From Chromatiales bacterium (lineage in GTDB: Bacteria; Pseudomonadota; Gammaproteobacteria; UBA6429; Thiohalophilaceae): 5,945 nt of DNA. The position numbers and the translations under genes were made by a program. The notes under the pieces are model-generated. The model was not told the origin of the DNA. It made no database searches and saw only the letters and a list, made by a program, of their open reading frames with translations. This document shows, in pieces, positions 1-5,945 of the stretch. The stretch is from positions 1-5,945 of the forward strand of contig JAHEDB010000156.1 of assembly GCA_024641465.1 (NCBI GenBank), in the 5' to 3' direction. How positions within the stretch are numbered: the stretch's first letter is position 1; every line of letters begins with the position of its first letter.

Positions 1-193
1 GCGCCAGGTCAGTAGAACAAATGCCGCAATACAGTGTTTTGACAGGCACATATCCAGGCCCCAGTTCCAGCCACGGATCGCCACGGCGATAAATTTGCCA
101 ACCGTCATCCTGTGTGCCGGAAAACAGGTATTCAACATCAACTAGCGATTGGTCCGACTGGTATTCAGGCGCAGTAAAATTTATTTCCGTCAT
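1..193 (-). CDS. Zinc-dependent MDR alcohol dehydrogenase, N-terminal part (runs off left edge)
   Basis: Only the first 64 codons are in the window; the gene continues beyond base 1. Translation from the ATG at 191-193 gives a start MTEINFTAPEY and, at residues 54-64, LYCGICSTDLA. This matches the CGxCxTD motif of the medium-chain dehydrogenase/reductase (GroES-like) domain, in which the first Cys (C56 here) is a ligand of the catalytic zinc. Enzymes of this family oxidise alcohols or reduce aldehydes with NAD(P) in the cytoplasm, but the substrate cannot be told from this piece. The preceding segment (DPWLELGPGY, about 39-48) precedes the motif at a depth normal for the family. The Shine-Dalgarno sequence is weak (GAG, seven bases before ATG). 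It lies 95 bases downstream of the MarC-family gene on the same strand. Family is fairly sure, specific enzyme unknown. Confidence 0.8.
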   Translation of the reverse strand, partial: MTEINFTAPEYQSDQSLVDVEYLFSGTQDDGWQIYRRGDPWLELGPGYVPVKTLYCGICSTDLA

Positions 194-288
194 GACAACT
201 CAATTTATTGCGAACATAAGGCAAACCATAACCCATGATACCGGGCCAAGAAAAAACAGGCGATATTTGTAAAGAACGATCGGACTAC

Positions 289-915
289 TCAGGCGGAAAG
301 CCTGAATGCCGTCTTGATACCATCGACCATGAACTGCACGGCCAGTGCAGTCAGTAATAAACCCAGGATCCGGCTGATCACATTGGCCCCGGTCTCGCCC
401 AGCGCCTTTACCAGCACAGGCGAAAACAATAAGGTCAGCAAGGTGATAATAATAACCAGGACCAGTACCAACAAGGACTGCCAATAGACCGTACTGCTGC
501 CGCTGGCCGAGGCCATAAGCAAGATGGTAGTGATGGCCCCCGGCCCCGCCAACAGGGGAAAGGCCAGGGGAAAGACCGTGATATCCTGCTTATTGCTCGC
601 CTCCTGTTGCTCCTTTGTTGTCGTGGAGCGCAGGCCGGACTGACGGGCAAACACCATGTCGATGGATAACAGGAATAACAGGGCCCCGCCGGCGATCCGA
701 AAAGCCGGGATCGTGATTCCAAACCAGTCAAGCAGGATGGTGCCGGTGAAAAAAAACACCAGTAATATGCTGCTGGCGAGCAGGGTGGCGGCAATGGCCA
801 TGCGCCTTTGCTCCTGACGAGCGGTGCCCTGGGTCATGGCGGCAAACAACCACGCGACGCCGATGGGATCCACTACGCTGAGCAGGACGATAAAGTTGTT
901 AAGAAACGGATCCAT
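289..915 (-). CDS. MarC family integral membrane protein (UPF0056)
   Basis: This is a 208-residue inner-membrane protein if started at ATG 913-915. An in-frame GTG at 916-918 would add one residue, and a stop codon lies four codons further upstream, so the start is well bounded. Hydrophobic segments lie at about residues 8-30, 42-66, 73-91, 116-137, 147-168 and 180-203, giving the six membrane spans usual in MarC. Family hallmarks visible are VDPIG near residue 16, PLLAGPGAITT near 121 and ISRILGLLLTALAVQ near 181. Length fits the family (about 195-220). Relatives include E. coli MarC, YhgN and YchE. MarC was once linked to multiple antibiotic resistance, but that role was later not supported, and the true function is unsettled. 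The ribosome-binding site is poor. Upstream, 42 bases away, is the cysteine-rich secreted protein gene; downstream is the alcohol dehydrogenase. I cannot say which of the named paralogues it corresponds to. Confidence 0.9.
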   Translation of the reverse strand: MDPFLNNFIVLLSVVDPIGVAWLFAAMTQGTARQEQRRMAIAATLLASSILLVFFFTGTILLDWFGITIPAFRIAGGALLFLLSIDMVFARQSGLRSTTTKEQQEASNKQDITVFPLAFPLLAGPGAITTILLMASASGSSTVYWQSLLVLVLVIIITLLTLLFSPVLVKALGETGANVISRILGLLLTALAVQFMVDGIKTAFRLSA

Positions 916-957
916 CACACCATCATGTCAAAAATTAATCGCCAATTACATGCCTGT

Positions 958-1227
958 TCACTTTGAGCCAGGCCTGGGACACTCGGCCATGCATGCCGGG
1001 TAGGTCACCGTACAGGATTCGTAGCAGTCCTCATCATGTGCTGCGCATGTTTTAGCGAGTTTCTGCCGACACTGCTCATTTTCGGCGGCACAGCGGCGCG
1101 AACATTTGGCAAACTCGTCAATACCTGCCGGCACTTTCGACGACTCAGCATGCACAATTGGGAGTATAGCCACCCATGCCAGTAGCAGCATGGCCATACC
1201 CGAACATATTTTGTTATTACACTGCAT
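958..1227 (-). CDS. Small exported cysteine-rich protein (8 helically spaced Cys), function unknown
   Basis: An 89-residue protein that I do not recognise as a named family. Residues 1-27 form a plausible Sec signal peptide with a hydrophobic core (about 11-25) and cleavage after VHA (residue 27), so it should act in the periplasm or outside. The mature chain of about 62 residues has exactly eight cysteines, at 42, 46, 53, 61, 68, 72, 79 and 83. The spacings 4, 7, 8, 7, 4, 7, 4 would place them along one face of a helix. This resembles in principle the disulfide-stapled helical hairpins of CHCH-type proteins, although the twin CX9C pattern is absent. The rest is rich in Glu, Arg, Lys and Ala, which suits helices. 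A strong Shine-Dalgarno GGGGAG lies six bases before the ATG and supports this start. It may head a leftward transcript with the MarC gene. Metal binding instead of disulfides is possible. The gene call is good; the function is unknown. Confidence 0.78.
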   Translation of the reverse strand: MQCNNKICSGMAMLLLAWVAILPIVHAESSKVPAGIDEFAKCSRRCAAENEQCRQKLAKTCAAHDEDCYESCTVTYPACMAECPRPGSK

Positions 1228-1233
1228 GATTCT

Positions 1234-1239
1234 CTCCCC
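1234..1239 (-). promoter_or_regulatory. Shine-Dalgarno site of the cysteine-rich protein gene
   Basis: On the minus strand the sequence reads GGGGAG, then six bases, then the ATG at 1225-1227. It is the strongest ribosome-binding site on the minus strand here. It decides the start against the internal Met codons at residues 11 and 13, which would also shorten the signal peptide too far. Confidence 0.7.
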
Positions 1240-1574
1240 TTACAACATCAAACATTGAAAATACCACTACAAACACAACATAAACTTTCTCCATTTCAGT
1301 GCATCAATCACCCACCCTGCTAAAGACGCAGACCGTATTAGCACATAAATACCCGGCAACAAAATGGCAAAAGTCATGTCCAGTGCCCGCCTTTTTTGTT
1401 TAAACAGCCCACCCAAGGAATTAATCCCATATATTACAATATGTTATAAATTTTGGCTGGTTCAGTGGCTTATCACAAAGACTTTAGAAAACGTCCAATC
1501 TACCGATAAATATTAAGTAATAAATATACGGATGCTTTCGTATTTCTGAATTCCTGGAATAACCAGACACAAAC

Positions 1575-1578
1575 GGAG
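1575..1578 (+). promoter_or_regulatory. Shine-Dalgarno site of the substrate-binding protein gene
   Basis: GGAG lies seven bases before the ATG at 1586. The next residues form a signal peptide, so this is the likely start. Confidence 0.65.
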
Positions 1579-1585
1579 AACCACC

Positions 1586-2599
1586 ATGGGCAACAAATAC
1601 CCGCTGCTGATGTTATTGCTAAGCGCCTTTAGCCAGCCGCTAATGGCTGACAGCCACCCTGACAAAGGGCAGGCATTCACTATCCCGGATAAACAACTGA
1701 CCATGCCAGCCGGCTGGGAGGCCAAACCGATTCAGTACAGTGATAGCGCAAAAGATGCTGACCTGGTCATTAATTTTGGCCAACAGACCTATCCAGCCAT
1801 GCATGAACTCGTCAAACAGTACGCTAAAGATAATCATCTGAAAATTGTCGTTACGAGCGGCACCTGCGGTGTTTCGGCGGGCAAGCTGCTGCAAAAGTCA
1901 CTCGATTCAGGCACCTTTTGTTGTCCCCCCGACAGCAAGGACCGTCTGCCCGGGCTGGAATTTCACACCATCGCCATCTCCGCCCTGGCGATCTTCGTCA
2001 ATCAGAAAAACCCGGTCCATGTAATCACCACCGATGAGGCACGGCGCATCTTACAGGGCAAGATACGTAATTGGAGTGAACTGGACTCTGGAAAAAAATA
2101 TAACTACACCATTCGCCCCCAGGCACGCCTGCATTGTAAGCAACGTCCCGGCCACTGGACACTGATACTAAAAGACCTGCAGCACTTCAGCCCGACATTA
2201 AAAGAAGTCGGCGTGATCCCTGATCTGGTCGCCAAGGTAGGTCAAGAAGAGGATGCGGTCAGTATCGAAACCCCCTTTATGATAGGCGCCTATCAAAAAG
2301 ACCCGGTGAAGATGCTCAAGCTGGACGGCTTTGCCGCTACGGACATCGATTACGTCGCCTCTGGCAAATATCCTTTTTACCGCACCTACAATATGACCAC
2401 CTGGAGCAAGGGTGGCAAGCAGCGTAAAGAGGCCCTCAAGCTGATTAATTTCCTGAAGGGACACCTGGAAAATAATTATCACCAATATGCGATGGTGCCG
2501 GTGTCCAAACTGAAAAAGGCCGGCTGGAAATTCAAGGGTGACGAACTGATCGGTGAACCCGATGGATCGAAACTGGCGCTTATTCCACCGCAACACTAA
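1586..2599 (+). CDS. Periplasmic substrate-binding protein, PstS-like fold, with altered ligand site
   Basis: A 337-residue exported protein. Residues 1-21 form a signal peptide (hydrophobic core 6-17, cleavage after LMA); there is no lipobox Cys. The stretch NPVHVITTDEARRILQGKI followed by RNWSEL (about 142-166) is typical of PstS-like phosphate-type binding proteins (PBP-like domain). In phosphate binders a later R-x-D-G-S-G-T motif contacts the anion. Here the corresponding region reads RLHCKQRPGHW (181-191) with no SGT, so the ligand is probably not simple phosphate. Four cysteines occur in the mature chain: C94 in SGTCG, C112 and C113 in FCCPP, and C184 in LHCKQ. They may form disulfides or take part in binding. 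No ABC permease or ATPase gene is adjacent. Instead the stop codon is 10 bases before a GGDEF-EAL membrane protein, so a sensing role is more likely than transport. The fold is well supported; ligand and partner are inferred. Confidence 0.85.
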   Translation: MGNKYPLLMLLLSAFSQPLMADSHPDKGQAFTIPDKQLTMPAGWEAKPIQYSDSAKDADLVINFGQQTYPAMHELVKQYAKDNHLKIVVTSGTCGVSAGKLLQKSLDSGTFCCPPDSKDRLPGLEFHTIAISALAIFVNQKNPVHVITTDEARRILQGKIRNWSELDSGKKYNYTIRPQARLHCKQRPGHWTLILKDLQHFSPTLKEVGVIPDLVAKVGQEEDAVSIETPFMIGAYQKDPVKMLKLDGFAATDIDYVASGKYPFYRTYNMTTWSKGGKQRKEALKLINFLKGHLENNYHQYAMVPVSKLKKAGWKFKGDELIGEPDGSKLALIPPQH

Positions 2600-2609
2600 C
2601 TAGCTCGTC

Positions 2610-5036
2610 ATGTGGAAGCGTTCCGGTCTGACCGGCAAGATGTTGATCTACACCGCCACCCTCGGGCTGGCGGTGTGGTTTATTTCCGACTCATATCAAA
2701 CACGCACCCTGCGGGAGATCTTCCACGAGAAACTGCAACACCGCTTCAGCCTGCAGGCCCAGGAGCATCGCACCCTGTTTGACCGCTATGTGAAGATCCA
2801 CAGCCAGGCGGCAAAACTCATGGCCCACTCCGATAATCTCTATCACTATGTGCATGATCGGAAATGGGGGCCGGAATTTGATGGCAAGATTGTCTACCAT
2901 CAGGATGTGCCCGGGTGGATGCCCAATCTGGCGGCGTTGCGAAAGTTTGTCCTGCCGCGTTACACCTTCATCATGGATACACAATATCGGACTCGCGAAC
3001 TCTATTACTGGAATGGCGTCCTCCCACCGACGGAGGTGATTAAGCCTCGCCATCTCCTGTTACAACTCTCGGAAAACCAGAGTTACCTCACCACATTGCA
3101 AGGCAAACCCTATTTGTTCACCTCTGAACCGGTCATGGCCTATGGCAAACGGGTCGGCACCCTGGTGATGGCGTCGCCCATCGACAGCGACTTTATGCTG
3201 GAATCACAGATTCTGTCGATCAGTAAATATGCCGTTGCCCTGCTGGCGGAGGATGAACAGACCATTTTGGTCAGCAGCGACCCCCGCATGGTTCCGGAAG
3301 GTATCAAGGTCTCGGAACTCAACGGGGTTTTTCAAACTATCGGTGAGGGATTTTTCGATTACGGTTCATCAGATTTGGTAATTAAATGCGTATCCTTCAT
3401 CCCCCTGCATGAGGTACAGGATCTGACCCAGGCGGTATTGTTAAAAGAGAGACAGATGCGGGGCATTTCACTTGCTACCTACGTTATTGCCTTCATGCTG
3501 ATCATGCTGATCCTGACACGGCGCCTGCAGGGCCTAACCCGACGGGTGGTTGATTTTTCTGAACACATGGCGATCCAGCAACCGGAGATCCGCCAAAAGG
3601 ATGAACTGAAAATCCTTGAAGAGCGTTTTAAACTGTTGGCCAATGCCATCAAAAATGAAACAGAGGCACTGGAATACCAGGCATCGCACGACCCATTGAC
3701 GGATCTTCCTAACAGAAAAATGCTCAACGAACGCCTGCAAAATACCTTGTCACGCAGCAAGGTCAGTCAGTCTCCCCTGGTATTGATCATAAGTGACCTG
3801 AATCACTTCAAGGAAATCAACGACACCCTCGGTCATCATATCGGTGATGTGGTTTTACAACAGGCCGCGGAACGACTGTATAACACCGTACGCAAAACGG
3901 ATACGGTCGCCCGGTTGGGTGGTGATGAATTCAGTATCCTGCTGCCCGACACCAGTACCGCCGAGGCATGCAAGATCGCCAGGAACATTATCGATATCTT
4001 TAAAATACCGTTTGTCGCGGAGGGTCACAATCTCAATGTCGGTATCAGTATCGGTATCGCCGAATCCCCGCGTCACGGCAAGGATGTCAATATACTGGTA
4101 CAGCGGGCGGATGTGGCAATGTATGACGCCAAGCGAGGCAAGAAGGGTTATGCCGTCTATGATCCCGAGCAGGATACGCACAATGTCAGTAAACTCGAAC
4201 TCATGTCCGAGTTACGGGAAAAGATCGACGCCGATGATATCGAACTGCACTACCAATGCAAACAGGATATCAAGTCCGGCAAGTTCATTGGAGCCGAGGC
4301 CCTGCTGCGCTGGAACCATCCGGAACGAGGCTATATCCCGCCGGATGATATAATTCCCCTCGCCGTACAGAGCGGCCTGATAAAACCCCTGACCCGGCTC
4401 GTCATGCAAAAAGCGATACAACAGTGCGCTGACTGGCATAACCGGGGATTCAAACTATCGGTCTCGATAAATATATCGGTGCATTGCCTGCATGATAATA
4501 TGCTCGCCCATTCGCTTCGCGAATATCTGCATCAGTACAAACTTCCGGCGCAATATTGCATTCTCGAACTCACCGAAAGCGATATCATGTCCGACCCGAT
4601 CAAGGCCAAAAACATCCTCACCGAGATCGACACAATCGGCGCCCATATCTCGATCGATGACTTTGGCACCGGTTATTCCTCCCTCGCCTATCTGAAACAA
4701 TTACCCGTCAGCGAAATCAAGATCGATCGCTCATTTGTCATGGAAATGGACAAGGATGAAAATGACAAGGTTATCGTCAGGACTATCATTGACCTGGCGC
4801 ACAATCTCGGATTGTCGGTTGTTGCCGAGGGCGTCGAAACAGAGGTCAGCTACGCATTGCTAAAAACACTGGGGTGTAATGTGGCGCAGGGATTCTTTCT
4901 CCACAAACCGGCCAATAACGATAGGCTGATGAACTTCCTGAAAACGACCGGGGGAATTTCCCCAATGACCAGTAACACACCGGCGAAAGCCGACCAAAAA
5001 CATCACTTCACGGTTTCATTAGAAAAGCCTATCTGA
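2610..5036 (+). CDS. Membrane-bound GGDEF-EAL cyclic-di-GMP enzyme with periplasmic sensor domain
   Basis: An 808-residue inner-membrane protein predicted to make and/or break cyclic-di-GMP. Membrane segments lie at about 10-26 and 285-303. The roughly 255 residues between them should be periplasmic and look like a CACHE-type sensor. A HAMP-like linker follows (about 304-350). The GGDEF domain (about 355-520) has DPLTDLPNR at 361, metal-binding D396, intact GGDEF at 437-441 and the inhibitory I-site RKTD at 428-431. The EAL domain (about 528-780) keeps E563-A-L, N621, E653, DDFGTG from 683, K704, E740 and Q760. Both halves therefore appear catalytically competent. One oddity is YQC at 548-550, where the usual motif is YQP. 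No Shine-Dalgarno precedes the ATG, and the upstream stop is 10 bases away, so translation is probably coupled to the binding-protein gene. That neighbour is the likely ligand-carrying partner, by analogy with NspS-MbaA. Which activity dominates cannot be read from sequence. Confidence 0.93.
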   Translation: MWKRSGLTGKMLIYTATLGLAVWFISDSYQTRTLREIFHEKLQHRFSLQAQEHRTLFDRYVKIHSQAAKLMAHSDNLYHYVHDRKWGPEFDGKIVYHQDVPGWMPNLAALRKFVLPRYTFIMDTQYRTRELYYWNGVLPPTEVIKPRHLLLQLSENQSYLTTLQGKPYLFTSEPVMAYGKRVGTLVMASPIDSDFMLESQILSISKYAVALLAEDEQTILVSSDPRMVPEGIKVSELNGVFQTIGEGFFDYGSSDLVIKCVSFIPLHEVQDLTQAVLLKERQMRGISLATYVIAFMLIMLILTRRLQGLTRRVVDFSEHMAIQQPEIRQKDELKILEERFKLLANAIKNETEALEYQASHDPLTDLPNRKMLNERLQNTLSRSKVSQSPLVLIISDLNHFKEINDTLGHHIGDVVLQQAAERLYNTVRKTDTVARLGGDEFSILLPDTSTAEACKIARNIIDIFKIPFVAEGHNLNVGISIGIAESPRHGKDVNILVQRADVAMYDAKRGKKGYAVYDPEQDTHNVSKLELMSELREKIDADDIELHYQCKQDIKSGKFIGAEALLRWNHPERGYIPPDDIIPLAVQSGLIKPLTRLVMQKAIQQCADWHNRGFKLSVSINISVHCLHDNMLAHSLREYLHQYKLPAQYCILELTESDIMSDPIKAKNILTEIDTIGAHISIDDFGTGYSSLAYLKQLPVSEIKIDRSFVMEMDKDENDKVIVRTIIDLAHNLGLSVVAEGVETEVSYALLKTLGCNVAQGFFLHKPANNDRLMNFLKTTGGISPMTSNTPAKADQKHHFTVSLEKPI

Positions 5037-5082
5037 CAGACAAATAAACACCGCGCCAATATTCAGCGAAGCAGTTATCTTC

Positions 5083-5088
5083 TATAAT
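5083..5088 (+). promoter_or_regulatory. Candidate sigma70 -10 box (TATAAT) just upstream of the 5096 gene
   Basis: A perfect TATAAT ends eight bases before the ATG at 5096. At 17-base spacing the -35 hexamer would be TATTCA (5060-5065), which matches the consensus at only three of six positions, so the promoter is uncertain. If used, transcription would start at or next to the A of the start codon. No terminator hairpin with a T-run was seen in 5037-5095, so read-through from the GGDEF-EAL gene also remains possible. Confidence 0.4.
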
Positions 5089-5095
5089 TATCCGT

Positions 5096-5659
5096 ATGCA
5101 AAATCCAATCATCCGGACTATATTTTATTTATTCACGCTCACGGCCCCGTCCATTCTTGCTGTTAACAGCCATGCCGCCGATGCGCTAAAGTTTGATTCG
5201 GCTGAGTTGCACATCCGCCTGACACCCCGCAGCCCGCAACAGATCGCCGCCTTCTATGAGGCACGCGGTTTTGGCAAGGCCATGCTCGACAAGATAAAGC
5301 AATATTGCTTTATCACGGTATACGTCAAAAACACCAGCAACAAGATTATCTGGCTGGATTTATCCAACTGGCAATTTACCGCAGCCGGCGCACCGGTCCA
5401 TCGCTTCGACCGCCAGCAACTGTTAAAGGGCTGGCAGGATATGGGAATTGCGCAGGCCCACCAGTCGTTGTTCCGCTGGACCCTGCTCCCCGAAAAACTC
5501 GATTTTCAGATCAACGAACGGGAAGGTGGCAACATCGTATTACCCAGAATCGAGCAGGCACTGACGCTTCACGCCCGGTTTGACACCCTCAGTAATAAAT
5601 CCGGTCAGCCAATCAGCATTCAACTCGACAATATCCACTGTGCGAATGAGCCACAATGA
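5096..5659 (+). CDS. Exported protein of unknown function with two cysteines
   Basis: A 187-residue protein I do not recognise. Residues 1-27 form a signal peptide (hydrophobic core about 9-23, likely cleavage after SHA at 27), so it is predicted to be periplasmic. The mature part looks mostly beta-rich: alternating hydrophobic stretches such as FITVYVKNT (72-80), IIWLDLSNW (84-92) and ISIQLDNI (173-180). The phrase VKNTSNKIIWLDL recalls Ig-like or DUF4352-like secreted domains, where it describes added-component differences between strands, but this is only a resemblance. There are exactly two mature cysteines, C71 and C182, which could form one disulfide. No Shine-Dalgarno precedes the ATG, the next Met is residue 63, and the signal peptide needs the first Met, so this start is favoured. 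Its stop overlaps the start of the thioredoxin-like gene (ATGA), implying coupled translation and perhaps a shared role. Real gene likely; function unknown. Confidence 0.8.
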   Translation: MQNPIIRTIFYLFTLTAPSILAVNSHAADALKFDSAELHIRLTPRSPQQIAAFYEARGFGKAMLDKIKQYCFITVYVKNTSNKIIWLDLSNWQFTAAGAPVHRFDRQQLLKGWQDMGIAQAHQSLFRWTLLPEKLDFQINEREGGNIVLPRIEQALTLHARFDTLSNKSGQPISIQLDNIHCANEPQ

Positions 5660-5945
5660 ACAAATACAAGGCTATTAGTCTGGCGATATTATTTACCCTG
5701 AGCCACCCGCTGGCGGCCGCTAACCCCGAGCTGCCAGACGGCCTGCTCGAACTCAAACCGACTGCGGCACCACAACTTGAATTGCAGGATATGGATGGCA
5801 AGACATATCGCCTGCAACAGGACAAGGGCGCGGTCGTCTTTGTGCATTTTTGGGCAAGCTGGTGCGGTCCCTGCCGCAAGGAAATGCCCGCCATACAACG
5901 CATGGCGAAAATACTGCAAAAAGAAGGGCTAAGGATCGCCCTGAT
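5656..5945 (+). CDS. TlpA-like periplasmic thioredoxin (thiol-disulfide oxidoreductase), N-terminal part
   Basis: The first 96 codons are present; the gene runs off the right edge. Residues 1-22 form a signal peptide (core about 7-15, cleavage near LAAA at 20-23), placing the protein in the periplasm. The domain begins with LELQDMDGKTYRL (41-53), the beta-strand lead-in typical of TlpA/ResA/AhpC-TSA-like proteins. It continues with VVFVHFWASWCGPCRKEMP (60-78), which carries the active-site pair C70 and C73 in WCGPC. Such proteins usually reduce disulfides or apocytochrome thiols in the periplasm, taking electrons from DsbD/CcdA-type membrane proteins; no such partner is visible here. The ATG overlaps the previous stop (ATGA at 5656-5659), and only a weak GAG lies upstream, so translation is probably coupled to the 5096 gene. 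The family is sure; the specific target is not known. The C-terminal half, including the cis-proline loop, is outside the window. Confidence 0.92.
   Translation, partial: MNKYKAISLAILFTLSHPLAAANPELPDGLLELKPTAAPQLELQDMDGKTYRLQQDKGAVVFVHFWASWCGPCRKEMPAIQRMAKILQKEGLRIAL

Larger units (their letters stand above)
1228..1585. other. Divergent intergenic region, presumed promoters for both sides
   Basis: About 358 bases without a convincing gene separate the leftward cysteine-rich gene from the rightward binding-protein gene, so promoters for both directions should lie here. Base composition is AT-rich around 1420-1455 and 1500-1530. A short dyad, ATATT-AC-AATAT, occupies 1431-1442 and could be a regulator site, but AT-rich dyads arise easily by chance. 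On the minus strand an extended -10-like TGGTATTTT lies close upstream of the cysteine-rich gene (about 1257-1265), without a good -35. For the plus strand I found no clearly matching -35/-10 pair. No riboswitch, tRNA, strong hairpin with T-run, or direct repeat was recognised. Confidence 0.5.

Noticed and set aside
1381..1400. CCGCC followed by a run of T, resembling a terminator
   Set aside because: No matching upstream stem of useful length is present, and no plus-strand gene ends nearby.
1513..1725. Minus-strand open frame across the start of the binding-protein gene
   Set aside because: It overlaps a well-supported signal peptide gene, has no ribosome-binding site I can see, and resembles no protein family.
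2092..2098. Run of seven A, a possible slippery site for frameshifting
   Set aside because: The zero frame continues as a normal binding-protein sequence, and no stimulatory structure or meaningful alternative frame was seen.
4039..4062. Short repeat of GGTATCAGTATCGGTATCG type
   Set aside because: It encodes the conserved VGISIGIA strand of the GGDEF domain, so it is explained by the protein.
3844..4353. Long plus-strand open frame inside the GGDEF-EAL gene
   Set aside because: It is an out-of-frame shadow with low-complexity Ser/Arg/Pro composition; the main frame carries all conserved motifs.
5037..5095. Possible terminator after the GGDEF-EAL gene
   Set aside because: Only a very short GCG/CGC pairing is visible and no T-run follows.
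5613..5903. Minus-strand open frames at the right edge
   Set aside because: They lie opposite the TlpA-like gene, whose WCGPC motif and signal peptide identify the coding strand.

Overview
The window looks like ordinary chromosomal sequence from a Gram-negative bacterium, most likely a gammaproteobacterium. Several proteins carry Sec-type signal peptides, which implies a periplasm. There is also a MarC-family inner-membrane protein, a GGDEF-EAL cyclic-di-GMP enzyme and a TlpA-type thioredoxin. Genes are densely packed, base composition is moderate, and codon use looks even. I saw no mobile element, RNA gene, CRISPR array or phage gene. The genus cannot be fixed by reading alone.

Left part (1-1227), all on the minus strand and read right to left. 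A small exported protein with eight helically spaced cysteines (958-1227) comes first. A MarC-family membrane protein (289-915) follows after a 42-base gap. The beginning of a zinc-dependent MDR alcohol dehydrogenase (1-193) runs off the left edge. No terminator was seen between them, so co-transcription is possible but not shown.

Centre (1228-1585): a divergent, locally AT-rich intergenic region. It must hold the promoters of both the leftward cysteine-rich gene and the rightward genes.

Right part (1586-5945), all on the plus strand. A periplasmic substrate-binding protein of the PstS-like fold (1586-2599) lies 10 bases before a large two-pass membrane protein (2610-5036). That protein has a periplasmic sensor region, a HAMP-like linker, and GGDEF and EAL domains whose key residues all look intact. 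The arrangement matches the logic of known binding-protein/c-di-GMP receptor pairs such as NspS-MbaA of Vibrio cholerae. I infer that the binding protein reports an extracellular ligand to the GGDEF-EAL enzyme. The binding protein lacks the usual phosphate-binding SGT motif and instead has a Cys/His/Arg-rich segment, so the ligand is probably not plain phosphate.

After a 59-base gap holding a perfect TATAAT box, an exported protein of unknown function (5096-5659) overlaps by ATGA with a TlpA-like thioredoxin gene (5656 to the right edge). The TATAAT box is so close to the start codon that the transcript may be leaderless. The exported proteins of the window share even cysteine counts (8, 4 and 2 in the mature chains) and sit near a thiol-disulfide oxidoreductase, which suggests, but does not prove, a periplasmic redox theme.
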